Below are positions 34,195 to 43,445 of a DNA stretch of 64,000 nucleotides, piece after piece (the first letter of the stretch is position 1; every line of letters begins with the position of its first letter). A program made the translations under genes and the position numbers. Location: contig DASYRM010000062.1 of NCBI GenBank assembly GCA_036004405.1, positions 1 through 64,000 of the forward strand, in the 5' to 3' direction. Source of the stretch: DASYRM01 sp036004405. GTDB lineage: Bacteria > Acidobacteriota > Vicinamibacteria > Vicinamibacterales > UBA2999. Below the pieces are notes generated by a model. That model saw nothing but the letters and a program-made list of their open reading frames with translations. It was not told where the DNA came from and ran no database searches.

Positions 34195-35487
34195 ATGGCT
34201 GAAGAGTCCGACGACGCGGTTACAAAGGCCATCGAGCGCCGGCGTCGCGCCATCGAAGCGGAGTGGAATGGGCTCGGTGCGGTTGTCCTCATCGCTGCCG
34301 GCCACCCAATTCCAATCCCTGGACGCGGCGATCGTGTCTACCCATTCCTGGCTCACAGCGAGTACTTCTACCTGACCGATCATCAGCGCCCAGGCGCCGT
34401 TCTCGCCTATGACCCACAGGAAGGATGGCGCGAGTTCATGCCCGCCGTCAGCGCGGATGAGCGGCTATGGAGCGGTGCGCTCAGCGACAAGGCCGGGACG
34501 CCCGCGTCAGAGCTGGGACCGTGGCTCGAAAGGCGTCGTGGTCGCCGAGTAGCACAACTCGGCGCGCCGATCCCGAACGCGCCGTCGGATGCGGCAGTCG
34601 CCGCTGAGCTACGGACGCAAATGGATCGCGTGCGGAGGCGCAAAGACGATATCGAACTCGCTCGCATGCGTCTGGCAGCCGACGCCACGTCTGCAGGGTT
34701 TGCGGCCGCCGTGCCGTTCGTTGCGCCCGGCATATCCGAACGGGCGCTGCAGATCGAGATCGAGGCTGGCTTCTTTCGTCACGGGGCAGACACTGTCGCC
34801 TACGACTCGATCATCGCTTCTGGGCCGGACGCGGCCGTGCTTCATCACCTTCCGACTCAACGCCCGTTAGGCGCCGGCGAGCTCGTGTTGATTGATGCCG
34901 GGGCGGAATACCGTGGTTACGACTGCGACGTCACGCGAACCTACTCGGTGTCCGGAGATTTCAGTGCGGAGCAGGCTGACATCTACGCGCTCGTGCTACG
35001 CGTGCAGCGAGCGACCATCGAGCGATGCCACGCCGGAGTGGAATACCGAGACATCCATCTTGCAGCGGCCCTCGACGTCGCACAGGGACTTCTTGACGCT
35101 GGGTTCCTGCGTGGCAATGCCGCCGATCTGGTCGAACAAGGCGCCTCCGCCTTGTTTTTTCCGCACGGCGTCGGACACATGGTCGGCCTCGGTGTCCGCG
35201 ACGCGGGTGGGTATTTGCCTGGGCGCTCACGCTCCGAGACACCCGCTCTCAGGTTCCTGCGAATCGACTTGCCGCTGGAGCCTGGGCACGTCGTCACTAT
35301 CGAGCCAGGGATCTACTTTTCTCCGCACGTGCTCGAGGATCCGGAGATTCGCCGCCAGCACCGGGATACCGTCGTCTGGAACAACGTTGACACGCTGCGC
35401 GGCTTCGGCGGCATTCGCATCGAGGACACCGTCTTGATACGTGATGGTGGCAACGAGGTGTTGACGCGCGCGATCCCGAAGGAGTGA
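34195..35487 (+). CDS. Peptidase M24 family protein (Xaa-Pro aminopeptidase type)
   Basis: A 430-residue pita-bread metallopeptidase. The N-terminal creatinase-like domain covers about 1-150; the catalytic domain shows the dinuclear-metal ligands in LIDAGAEYRGYDCDVTRTY, FFPHGVGHMVGL, TIEPGIYFS and GGIRIEDTVLI. This is the aminopeptidase P/prolidase arrangement, so cleavage next to proline is expected in the cytoplasm (no signal peptide). It starts with ATG 34195 and lies 21 bp before the PaiB-like gene, probably in the same transcript. Confidence 0.9.
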   Translation: MAEESDDAVTKAIERRRRAIEAEWNGLGAVVLIAAGHPIPIPGRGDRVYPFLAHSEYFYLTDHQRPGAVLAYDPQEGWREFMPAVSADERLWSGALSDKAGTPASELGPWLERRRGRRVAQLGAPIPNAPSDAAVAAELRTQMDRVRRRKDDIELARMRLAADATSAGFAAAVPFVAPGISERALQIEIEAGFFRHGADTVAYDSIIASGPDAAVLHHLPTQRPLGAGELVLIDAGAEYRGYDCDVTRTYSVSGDFSAEQADIYALVLRVQRATIERCHAGVEYRDIHLAAALDVAQGLLDAGFLRGNAADLVEQGASALFFPHGVGHMVGLGVRDAGGYLPGRSRSETPALRFLRIDLPLEPGHVVTIEPGIYFSPHVLEDPEIRRQHRDTVVWNNVDTLRGFGGIRIEDTVLIRDGGNEVLTRAIPKE

Positions 35488-35508
35488 ACGTGGCCCGGAG
35501 TCGAACCC

Positions 35509-36153
35509 ATGTACTTGCCAAAACACTTTGAAGAACGAGACCCGGAGCGCCTGCGCAGTTTCATCGAACGCTGCCCCCTTGGATCGCTGGTAACCGCGAC
35601 AGAGTCGGGGTTGGATGCGAACCACATTCCCTTCTTGTTTGCCGACACCGGCAGCGCTACTGGAACGCTTCACGGTCACATTGCTCGTGCGAACCCATTG
35701 TGGCGGGAGGTCGTACGTGACGCGACCGTGCTCGTCATCTTCCAGGGCCCCGACAGCTTCATTTCGCCGTCGTGGTACCCGAGCAAGCGCGAGAACGCGA
35801 GAGTCGTGCCGACCTGGAACTATGCGGTAGTTCACGTCCACGGAGTCCTTCGATGTGTTGATGATCCTGTCTGGGTGCGATCGCACGTAGAAGCGTTGAC
35901 GCGCGAACATGAAGGAAAGCGGGATGCGCCGTGGGCAGTGGCCGACGCACCGGCTGACTTCATCGAAAAGATGGTGGCCGCAGTCGTCGGAATCGAGATC
36001 TCCATCACGCGGCTGGTGGGCAAATGGAAGGTAAGCCAGAATCGCTCGATCTCCGACAGGGTCGGTGTCGTTGAAGGGCTGGAACGCGAGGCCGTGCCGT
36101 CAGGGACGTCGATTGCCGCTTTGATCAGGCAGACACTGGACGGCGGCGAGTAG
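35509..36153 (+). CDS. PaiB-like FMN-binding split-barrel protein
   Basis: A 214-residue protein of the PaiB / FMN-binding negative transcriptional regulator family. Markers are MYLPKHFEERDPERLRSFIE, LVTATESGLDANHIPFL, GHIARANPLWR, FISPSWYPSKRENARVVPTW and the C-terminal VGKWKVSQNRSISDR. In Bacillus PaiB lowers sporulation and protease gene expression; most homologues are probably FMN-dependent enzymes or sensors. It follows the M24 peptidase gene by 21 bp. Function here is not established. Confidence 0.9.
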   Translation: MYLPKHFEERDPERLRSFIERCPLGSLVTATESGLDANHIPFLFADTGSATGTLHGHIARANPLWREVVRDATVLVIFQGPDSFISPSWYPSKRENARVVPTWNYAVVHVHGVLRCVDDPVWVRSHVEALTREHEGKRDAPWAVADAPADFIEKMVAAVVGIEISITRLVGKWKVSQNRSISDRVGVVEGLEREAVPSGTSIAALIRQTLDGGE

Positions 36154-36246
36154 TAGACGGCTCGGTCCCCCTACTCGCTTCGCAACGCTGCTACGAACAA
36201 CGGCACACGCAGAAGCCGCCTTGGCATCGACCCTCCCGGACGCCAC

Positions 36247-38196
36247 TCACTGGCCATTGAGGCTCTTCGGAAGATCCAGCACCGGGTTCTGTTTGAAGAA
36301 GTGGAACGGGCGGATGGCGAACTCGTGCCACATCGTCGGCATCACCGGCCAGTCCTCGGCGCGCGTGATGTGGTGAAAGCCGAGCGTGTACCAGCCGACG
36401 ATGTCAGTGTTCGCGATGGTGCGGTTCGCCTTGGTCCACGCGGCCAGGCCGTCGTTGGCATCCGAGCCGGTGGGATACGTCCCCGCGGCGTAGCGCTCGG
36501 CCTCGTTGTACGGTGTGACCCAGAACTGATGCTCGGAGAACGCGCCGATTCGCTGCACCGGATCGTCGGCGAACAGGATCGATTTGGCGGTGGCGCCCGG
36601 CATCAGTTCGTAGGCAACCGGGTAGTTGAGCGGTCCCTTCACCGCCGGGTTCATGAACATCCACATCGATGGCTGGTCGCGCCGGATGTCGAGGATCGCG
36701 TCCTTTTCTCGCGCTGCGACGACCGGCTGGTTCACCCAGATCGACTTGCGCATCGGGTCGTTCTCGACGCGCTGCGGAACCAGCCGGTTCAGCATGAAGC
36801 TGTTGGCCGCGCCGTCGACGTCGAAGTCCAAACGGTAGCTGAAGTAGTGATCGTGATTGACGCCAATCACGCGCTCGGCCACGAGCTGGCCCGTCTCGGA
36901 CCCCGTGTGGTCGTCGTGCGCCGCCATCTGTGTCGTGGACTTGGTCTCGATCACACCGGTGGCGCCGACCGCGACCTTGATCGTGCCATCCGGCTCGAAG
37001 CGCCAATCGAGCAGGTAGTCGTAGTTGCCGATCGTCGCCGCCGAGCGCAGTACGAGCTCGCGACTTGGCCGCCCATAGACTTCGCTCCCCTGCAAGTGAC
37101 GCCACGCGGGGTTCTCGGTGGCGCGCTCGAACAGGCAGGCGAGCCGCGACGTCAGCCTGGGCGCGCCGTCCTCGTTGACCGTCTGCCCGTCGAACCAGGT
37201 GGCGCCCGTGGGACAGTCGAGCCCGGGCTTCAGCGGTTTCAGGAAGCCGACGCCGGCGAAGAATTCGCCTGCATCGATGAAGCCACGATTGTTCCAGCCA
37301 TTGCCGGGATCCATGTACGGGACGAACAGCTCGCTCACGCTCGCTTCATAGAGCACCGAACGGGCGCGCCCTTCATCCATGACGTGCACCAGGTTGAGCA
37401 CGACGCCGACCCGCGGATCGATGCGCATGCGGAACCGCCAGTTCTGCCAGGAGATGTCCCCGCGGTCGATGCGGACCCCCTGTCCCAACGGCTGGAACGT
37501 CGAGATCGGTGTGGCGTGGGGGCGCGGACGCTCGGGGATCTCCTCGTAGTCTTGCTCACTCGTGGGCACTGGCACCGTGTCGGTGTCCGAAATCGATGTG
37601 ACCTTGCGCGCCGTGACGTCGACCTGGAACGTCAACCCTTCGATGGATCGGCCCCAACTGTGATACGTGCCGTGAGTGCGGGAGCACGAGCCGAAGCCCA
37701 CCCGTTGCGTCGCTTGTTCGGGCACGGCCCGGTAGGCCACGGGAAGGGCGCTGCAGCTCACGGTGCGAAGGTCGGTGATGCCGCGCTTGCGCAACGCCTC
37801 GATGATCCGTGCGTCCTTCTTGATGTACCCGTCGGCTCCAAACATCTCGCTGGCCAGGAAGGCGGACTGACCGCCCTTCAGCTCGCCGAACTCGACGACC
37901 CGCTTGGCCGCGATGTCGACGCGGGCCGTATAGGTCTTGCCATCGCGCAGCAGAACGATGTCGGCCTCGCGAGGGAGGGGCTGGCCGGGTTTCCACGCCA
38001 GGACGGTGGCCTTGAACGGCGGACGCAGCAGCACGCTGGCGAACTTCGTCTCCGCCGCGAGATGCCCGGCCGACTGCAGTGCATCGTAGACGGTCCAATA
38101 TTCGGCGGTGGCGAGACCGTCGAGCGGATGGGTGACCGACTGCGCGAGCAGAGAGGCGGGAGCGAACAGCGCGATGAACAGGACGAGTCGTCTCAT
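36247..38196 (-). CDS. Copper amine oxidase (primary amine oxidase), exported
   Basis: A 649-residue enzyme with signal peptide 1-19 (ending LLAQS). The TPQ precursor Tyr392 lies in GNYDYLLDW, the catalytic base Asp308 in GFIDAGEFF, copper His in NHDHYFSYRLD (H448, H450) and the third in the C-terminal MWHEFAIRPFH. It oxidises primary amines to aldehydes plus ammonia and peroxide, here in the periplasm or outside. It is divergent from the PQQ dehydrogenase gene, and the operator-like palindrome 38271-38285 sits between them. The residues needed for activity are all present. Confidence 0.92.
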   Translation of the reverse strand: MRRLVLFIALFAPASLLAQSVTHPLDGLATAEYWTVYDALQSAGHLAAETKFASVLLRPPFKATVLAWKPGQPLPREADIVLLRDGKTYTARVDIAAKRVVEFGELKGGQSAFLASEMFGADGYIKKDARIIEALRKRGITDLRTVSCSALPVAYRAVPEQATQRVGFGSCSRTHGTYHSWGRSIEGLTFQVDVTARKVTSISDTDTVPVPTSEQDYEEIPERPRPHATPISTFQPLGQGVRIDRGDISWQNWRFRMRIDPRVGVVLNLVHVMDEGRARSVLYEASVSELFVPYMDPGNGWNNRGFIDAGEFFAGVGFLKPLKPGLDCPTGATWFDGQTVNEDGAPRLTSRLACLFERATENPAWRHLQGSEVYGRPSRELVLRSAATIGNYDYLLDWRFEPDGTIKVAVGATGVIETKSTTQMAAHDDHTGSETGQLVAERVIGVNHDHYFSYRLDFDVDGAANSFMLNRLVPQRVENDPMRKSIWVNQPVVAAREKDAILDIRRDQPSMWMFMNPAVKGPLNYPVAYELMPGATAKSILFADDPVQRIGAFSEHQFWVTPYNEAERYAAGTYPTGSDANDGLAAWTKANRTIANTDIVGWYTLGFHHITRAEDWPVMPTMWHEFAIRPFHFFKQNPVLDLPKSLNGQ

Positions 38197-38270
38197 GTGT
38201 CGCCTCGATGAGTGGGGCCGGATTCTACCGGGGATTGGCGGGGGCCAGCGTCAAAAATCTGCAAAGTCTG

Positions 38271-38285
38271 TTGCGCATTGTGCAA
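38271..38285. promoter_or_regulatory. Operator-like palindrome between amine oxidase and PQQ dehydrogenase genes
   Basis: TTGCGCA-T-TGTGCAA is a 7-1-7 palindrome with one mismatch. A 15-base window starting at 38272 (TGCGCATTGTGCAAC) recurs with one change at 42421 (TGCGCATTATGCAAC), also in a divergent promoter. A shared regulator of the two loci is plausible; none is encoded nearby. Confidence 0.55.
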
Positions 38286-38330
38286 CGACGAACCACTCGC
38301 GACTGTGGCGCTGTGATACAACGCGAGAAG

Positions 38331-40736
38331 ATGACCGTGCGTTCATTCGCTCTTCTTGCTGGTTCGATCGCGGCGCTCACGATCGCGGCAGCGGCGCAGC
38401 AGTCCGACACGACACGCAATCCGCTCGGGGCCGACTCCGCAGCCGTCGCAGCCGGGCAGCGGCTCTACGACCAGGGATGTTCCGGTTGTCATGCCGCCGC
38501 GGGCCAGGGAACGGACCGTGCACCGGCGCTGACCGGGCGCTTGGCGCACGGCAACGAAGATGGTGACGTCTTCCACTCGATCCGCGAAGGTGTGCCCGGC
38601 ACGGCGATGACGCCGCATCGCGAGCTGGACGATCAGCAGACGTGGCAGGTTGTGGCGTACATCAAGAGTCTGGCTGGCACCGCATCGCCCACGACGGCTC
38701 GCCCCTCGTTGGGTGATGCGACGGCCGGGGCCGCGGTGTTCACGCGCGCACGGTGCGCGACCTGTCACGAGATCGACGGCGTCGGCGGCATCGTCGGGCC
38801 GGACCTGTCAACGGCGGCGCGCTACAGCGCGGATGCGCTGCGTCGGAAGATCCTCGATCCGGATCAAGCGATTGACACGCCCCAGGCCGCCGGGCCACCG
38901 CGGTCGGCGGCGCGACCGCAGACGATCACGGCGCGGCTGAAAGATGGCCGCACCGTCCTGGGGGTGCGACGCGCAGAAGACACCTTCACGCTCCACATCG
39001 TCGACCTCGACAACCGGCTGCAGCCGCTCGACAAGAGCGCCATCGCCGACCTTCGCGTGGAGAACACCTCGGTCATGCCGCGCGATTTCGCCACCCGCCT
39101 GTCGGCGGCGGATCTGACGAACCTGGTTGCCTATCTCGCGTCGCACCGCGAGCGGAACGGCTCGCACGCGCCGATGCGGCCGGGAGGGGTGACGGCGGAG
39201 CGGCTGGCCAAGGCGGTGGAGGAGCCGCAGAACTGGCTGACCTATTGGGGCAACTACCAGGCGACGCACTACTCGGGCCTGCGGGAGATCACGCACGCCA
39301 ATGCGGCCACGTTGCGTGCGGCATGGACATTCGCGATGCCTGGCGACGCCGTGCTACAAACAACCCCGCTCGTCGTCGACGGCGTGATGTACGCCACGCA
39401 GCCCGGCGCAGTGGTCGCGGTCGATGCGCGCACAGGCCGGCTGCTGTGGCGGTCGACACGACAGCGGAAGGTACGCCACCCCTACGAGATCAATCCGTTC
39501 AATCGCGGCGTCGCCATTGCCGGCGATCGGCTGTTCGTCGGCACACTCGACGCTGCCCTCGTCGCATTCGATGCGAGGACGGGCAACGTGCTGTGGGAAA
39601 CGCAGGTCGCGGACTCGATGCTCGGGTACAGCCTCACGAGTGCGCCTCTCGTGGTGAAGGACAAGGTTCTGGTCGGCATCACCGGTGGCGAGTTCGGCGC
39701 GCGCGGCTTCCTCGACGCGTACGACATCGCCACAGGCACGAGAGTGTGGCGCTGGTATTCCGTCCCGGCGCTTGGCGAGTTCGGCAACGACACGTGGAAG
39801 GGCGACAGCTGGATGCACGGCGGCAGCCCGATGTGGCTGACCGGCTCCTACGATCCCCAGCTGAACACCGTCTACTGGACGGTCGGGAATCCCGGCCCAC
39901 AGATCGATCGGAGCGTGCGCGGTGACGGCGACAACCTGTTCAGCGACTCCGTCGTCGCCATCGATCCCGACACCGGCACCCGCAAGTGGCACTACCAGTT
40001 CACGCCCAACGACGGTCACGACTGGGACTCGGCGCAAGCACTGGTGCTCGTCGATCGCGCCTGGCATGGACAACGGCGTCAGCTACTGATGCACGCCGAT
40101 CGTAATGGGATGTTTTACGTCCTCGATCGGACCGACGGGAGATTCCTGGCCGCGACGCCGTTCATCTACCAGAACTGGAACGCCGGCTTCGATGCCAACG
40201 GTCGCCCGCGCATCGTTCCCGGGTCGAACTCCAGCACTGCAGGGAGCTTCTTCGTCTACCCGACACTCGGAGGCGGGACGAACTTCCAGGCGCCGTCGTA
40301 CAGTCCGCTCACCGGCCTGTTCTATCTGGCGTACTCGGAGAACGGACAACGGTACGTGAGTCAGTCTGTCGCGTTCGAGCAGGGTCGCCAGTACATCGGT
40401 CGGGGTCAGGCCGCCCCGGCGTCACCTCGCCCGGGCGAGCCGTCGGCCTCGGCGGGTGTCAAGGCAATCGACCCGGAAACCGGCGAGACGAAATGGGTGT
40501 TCAAGACGTCGCAGGGCTCCCTCCAGAACGGCGTGCTCGCGACGGCGGGGAATGTGTTGTTCGCATCGATTCGCGACGGCAACCTGGTTGCGCTCGATGC
40601 GCGGACCGGCGCCCACCTGTGGCACTTCCAGACCGGTACGACGCCCGCCGCATCGCCTATGAGCTATGCCGTCGGCGGCAAGCAGTACGTGGCGGTCGCG
40701 GCGGGCAACACCATCTACGTGTTCGCCTTGCCCTAG
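38331..40736 (+). CDS. PQQ-dependent dehydrogenase with two N-terminal cytochrome c domains
   Basis: An 801-residue exported quinohaemoprotein. Signal peptide 1-24; haem motifs CSGCH at 50-54 and CATCH at 142-146; then an eight-bladed PQQ propeller from about 295 (TYWGNYQATHYSGL) to the end. The catalytic region reads TPNDGHDWDSA, with Asp564 as the likely catalytic base and Asp566 two residues on, the extra acid typical of lanthanide-dependent alcohol dehydrogenases; calcium enzymes carry Ala or Ser there. Having the haems before the propeller is the reverse of type II/III alcohol dehydrogenases. ATG 38331 was chosen for the signal peptide. It overlaps the convergent beta-helix gene by 4 bp. 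Confidence 0.9.
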   Translation: MTVRSFALLAGSIAALTIAAAAQQSDTTRNPLGADSAAVAAGQRLYDQGCSGCHAAAGQGTDRAPALTGRLAHGNEDGDVFHSIREGVPGTAMTPHRELDDQQTWQVVAYIKSLAGTASPTTARPSLGDATAGAAVFTRARCATCHEIDGVGGIVGPDLSTAARYSADALRRKILDPDQAIDTPQAAGPPRSAARPQTITARLKDGRTVLGVRRAEDTFTLHIVDLDNRLQPLDKSAIADLRVENTSVMPRDFATRLSAADLTNLVAYLASHRERNGSHAPMRPGGVTAERLAKAVEEPQNWLTYWGNYQATHYSGLREITHANAATLRAAWTFAMPGDAVLQTTPLVVDGVMYATQPGAVVAVDARTGRLLWRSTRQRKVRHPYEINPFNRGVAIAGDRLFVGTLDAALVAFDARTGNVLWETQVADSMLGYSLTSAPLVVKDKVLVGITGGEFGARGFLDAYDIATGTRVWRWYSVPALGEFGNDTWKGDSWMHGGSPMWLTGSYDPQLNTVYWTVGNPGPQIDRSVRGDGDNLFSDSVVAIDPDTGTRKWHYQFTPNDGHDWDSAQALVLVDRAWHGQRRQLLMHADRNGMFYVLDRTDGRFLAATPFIYQNWNAGFDANGRPRIVPGSNSSTAGSFFVYPTLGGGTNFQAPSYSPLTGLFYLAYSENGQRYVSQSVAFEQGRQYIGRGQAAPASPRPGEPSASAGVKAIDPETGETKWVFKTSQGSLQNGVLATAGNVLFASIRDGNLVALDARTGAHLWHFQTGTTPAASPMSYAVGGKQYVAVAAGNTIYVFALP

Positions 40737-42403
40737 TACGACGCAAGCTGGGCGGCGGTGGCGATCTGCCGCACCGCTGCGTCGCCCAGGCGCTCACGCA
40801 ATTGAGCGAGATACAGGCTGCGTGGGGCGATGTGACGGTCGAGCGATTCGAGGTGGCCGGTCTCCCTGGTCGGATCCTGCAGCAGGATGTTGAACACCAC
40901 GGCGTTCACGCCCAGGTGGCCGAATGAGTAGTTCTGCGCCGTCGGCGGCTTCTGGACGAGGAAGCTGCCCTCGCAGTTCCAGAACACGGTGTTGGCGCCG
41001 GCCCACCCGATGTTGATGTCCTTCCAGAAGCGCGCCGTCAGCGGCGCCTGCACGTTGTCGTAGAGATTACCCGTTGCCCACTGCTCGTGCGGCTCGCTCG
41101 ACGAGAAGGGGCTGGTCGCCTTGCAGTCGAGGAACACGTTGGCGCTGCCGGTTGGCTGGCCGGTCATGAACGAGTGGCGCCCCTTGTCGGACTGGCAGCG
41201 CTGCACGAGCGCGAGCTGGCCTCGCAGGGCGAACGTGAACCGCCGCGCCCCCAGGCGGCGCGACACAGGCTCGCGAGAGACGCAATCCTGCACCGTGATC
41301 CACTTGGCACCCCGCTGCGTGCCCACCATGCTGTTCACGAAGTGCAGGGCCGTCGCATTGCGCACCCAGCCGTTCTTCGCGTTGTCGAAGATGACGAAGT
41401 TCCGGTAGTGGTCTTCGTCGGCGTAGTACTCCTCGGCGACATAGTTCGGGCGGTCCATGTTGCCGTATTCCGTCGTGCGCTTCGTGGGATCGAACTCGGA
41501 CATGGCGCGCAGGTTCTCGATGCCCACGTGGCGGATCCGGGCGGAGTCTTCGTACTTCACCACCTCGCCGCCGCCCCAGCGCTTCTCGATCGCGCAGGTG
41601 ATCGGTCCGTCGATCGTGATCGTGTTGCCCTGCACGTCGGTCACGACCCGATCCCACTCGACGTTGAACGGACGCCACCGGCGTGCGGGCGTGTCGCCGT
41701 TCATCCCCACCGCGGCGATCCAATCCTGATTGCCAATCCGGCGGACGAGGACGGTGTCGCCGGGCCTGAAGCCTCGCGCGGAGACGACGTGCAGCGTGCG
41801 CGCCCCCACGGGCACGTAGTCGTCCGTGACGAGCTGCTTCGTCTCCTCTTGCGGGGTTGCGCCGGATGTGCCGCTGATCACGATCAACGTCCCCGCGGTC
41901 GGGCCACCTGGACCGCCAGGACCACCGGCGGCGGCGGCGGGAGTCGCAGGTCGTCCCGTGCCGGTACCGATCAGGATCGTGCCGGTGTCACCCATCCCCT
42001 CGCCGCGGAGCACGACGCCGCTCGCCTGGATCTTCACGGGTGTCACCATCCGGTAGTAGCCGGCTCTGAGCAGCACCGCGCCGCGGAATCCCGCCGCGTC
42101 TGGCGTGCGGGCCGATACGCGATCGATCGCGGCCTGGATGTGCTGCGTGTTGTCGCCGGCGACCGGCCAGATCGTCTCGCTGACCGGGACGGTGGGGATG
42201 GCCACGCCGCCGCCGCGATAGCCTGCGTGCGACGCATCGTGAATCGTGTTGCCCTGATCGTCGGGCACGTAGATCAGTCGCCCGGCCGATCCCGGATACA
42301 CCCTCGAGATGGTCGGATCGAGGTCCTGTGCGGCCGCGCGGGTCGAGGACAGCAGCGCGGGCGCCATCGTCAGTTGCAGGATCGTGCGGCGAGATACGGC
42401 CAT
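40733..42403 (-). CDS. Tat-exported right-handed beta-helix (pectate-lyase-like) protein
   Basis: A 556-residue protein. ATG 42403 follows GGGAGG and opens a twin-arginine signal (MAVSRRTILQLT). The body shows pectate-lyase-superfamily features: NTQHIQAAIDRVS, GVVLRGEGMGDTGTILIGTG, and repeated short strands with INFRD-like turns (RHVGIENLRAM, NFVIFDNAKNGWVRN, WITVQDCVSREP). Such folds bind or cleave polysaccharides. A glycine-proline-rich loop (AAAGGPGGPGGPTAG) interrupts the helix near 130-145. It is divergent from the RraA-like gene and convergent with the PQQ dehydrogenase. Catalytic residues cannot be assigned by eye. Confidence 0.8.
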   Translation of the reverse strand: MAVSRRTILQLTMAPALLSSTRAAAQDLDPTISRVYPGSAGRLIYVPDDQGNTIHDASHAGYRGGGVAIPTVPVSETIWPVAGDNTQHIQAAIDRVSARTPDAAGFRGAVLLRAGYYRMVTPVKIQASGVVLRGEGMGDTGTILIGTGTGRPATPAAAAGGPGGPGGPTAGTLIVISGTSGATPQEETKQLVTDDYVPVGARTLHVVSARGFRPGDTVLVRRIGNQDWIAAVGMNGDTPARRWRPFNVEWDRVVTDVQGNTITIDGPITCAIEKRWGGGEVVKYEDSARIRHVGIENLRAMSEFDPTKRTTEYGNMDRPNYVAEEYYADEDHYRNFVIFDNAKNGWVRNATALHFVNSMVGTQRGAKWITVQDCVSREPVSRRLGARRFTFALRGQLALVQRCQSDKGRHSFMTGQPTGSANVFLDCKATSPFSSSEPHEQWATGNLYDNVQAPLTARFWKDINIGWAGANTVFWNCEGSFLVQKPPTAQNYSFGHLGVNAVVFNILLQDPTRETGHLESLDRHIAPRSLYLAQLRERLGDAAVRQIATAAQLASY

Positions 42404-42419
42404 GTGCCTCCCCAGTCGG

Positions 42420-42453
42420 GTGCGCATTATGCAACACAGCGGGCGTATAATGC
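42420..42453 (+). promoter_or_regulatory. Promoter of the RraA-like gene with shared operator motif
   Basis: A consensus -10 TATAAT (42446-42451) lies 12 nt before ATG 42464. Upstream, TGCGCATTATGCAAC (42421-42435) matches the motif at 38272-38286 in 14 of 15 positions and covers the -35 region, where no consensus is seen. GCATTAT (42424-42430) and ATAATGC (42447-42453) are also an inverted repeat. This suggests activator- or repressor-controlled transcription. Confidence 0.6.
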
Positions 42454-42463
42454 ACCGCTCAGC

Positions 42464-43411
42464 ATGCCAAGAACCCTGCTTGCCCTCACGCTGCTGCTGA
42501 CCGTCACGTCGGTCGCCCAGGCGCAGCCAGGTGTCCTGACCAAGGAGCAGCTCGTCGAATACACACCCGACTGGAAGGGCGAGCGCTTTCCTGACGGCCG
42601 TCCGAAAGTGCCGGACACGATCCTCGATCGCATGAAGCACGTGACGCTCGAAGAAGCGTGGGCGGTGGTCACCGGCGCCGGCTTCTCGCATCAATACGAG
42701 GACAACTGGGTGTCGATTCATCCCGAGAAGGTCCTCGTGGGCCGCGCGCTGACGTCGCAGTGGCTGCCCGGCCGCGCCGACATTCTGCGCGTCATCGAAG
42801 CCAAGGGGCGTCAGCAGGGGCGCGTCGGCGGGACGAATGCCTGGCCGGTCGACATGCTCCAGCCGCGCGACGTCTACGTCTCCGATCACTTCGGACTCAA
42901 GGAGAACGGCGCGTCAGTCGGCGATAACGTCGGCAGCGCGATTTACGCGAAGACCGGCAACGGCATCGTTTACGACGGCGCCGTGCGCGACATCAACGGT
43001 CTGCGCGAGATGGACAACTTCACGGCGTTTGTCCGCTACTACGACCCCTCGCACCACATCGGCAATGCGAGCGCCGGCCCGCGACTCAACTCGACGATGA
43101 TCGGCATCAACGTGCCGATTCGGATCGGCGGCGCGTTCGTCATGCCAGGCGATGTCGTGCTCGGCAGGGACGGGGGCGTCATCTTCATCCCGCCGCAGCT
43201 GGCGGAGCAGGTCGTGAGGACATCGGAGATCACGCGATTGCGCGATGAATTCGGTCACGCGCGGCTGCGCGCCGGCGTCTACACGGCCGGCCAAATCGAC
43301 GGCCGCTGGGCCGACGCGATCGAGGCGGACTTCACGCAGTGGCTGCGCCAGAACATCGACCGCCTGCCAGTCGCGCGCCCGCAGATCGAGGAAATCCTGA
43401 AGCAGCGATAG
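42464..43411 (+). CDS. Exported RraA / HMG-aldolase-like protein
   Basis: A 315-residue protein. ATG 42464 opens a signal peptide (MPRTLLALTLLLTVTSVAQAQ). The body is the RraA-like fold: GGTNAWPVDMLQPRDVYVSD, DNVGSAIYAKTGNGIVYDGAVRDI with the conserved Arg175-Asp176 of class II pyruvate aldolases, and VMPGDVVLGRDGGVIFIPP. RraA-like aldolases (4-hydroxy-4-methyl-2-oxoglutarate aldolases) are normally cytoplasmic, so the signal peptide is unusual. The long frame upstream is a shadow of the beta-helix gene. Its substrate may derive from the adjacent polysaccharide- or aromatic-directed enzymes. Confidence 0.85.
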   Translation: MPRTLLALTLLLTVTSVAQAQPGVLTKEQLVEYTPDWKGERFPDGRPKVPDTILDRMKHVTLEEAWAVVTGAGFSHQYEDNWVSIHPEKVLVGRALTSQWLPGRADILRVIEAKGRQQGRVGGTNAWPVDMLQPRDVYVSDHFGLKENGASVGDNVGSAIYAKTGNGIVYDGAVRDINGLREMDNFTAFVRYYDPSHHIGNASAGPRLNSTMIGINVPIRIGGAFVMPGDVVLGRDGGVIFIPPQLAEQVVRTSEITRLRDEFGHARLRAGVYTAGQIDGRWADAIEADFTQWLRQNIDRLPVARPQIEEILKQR

Positions 43412-43427
43412 GTCGCCGTCGCGGGTT

Positions 43428-43445
43428 AGGGCTCGTTCGAGCCCT
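43428..43445. terminator. Bidirectional hairpin between convergent genes
   Basis: AGGGCTCG-TT-CGAGCCCT is a perfect 8-bp stem ending at the last base of the CBM9-like gene's stop codon, 17 bp after the RraA-like stop. It can serve both transcripts. Confidence 0.6.
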
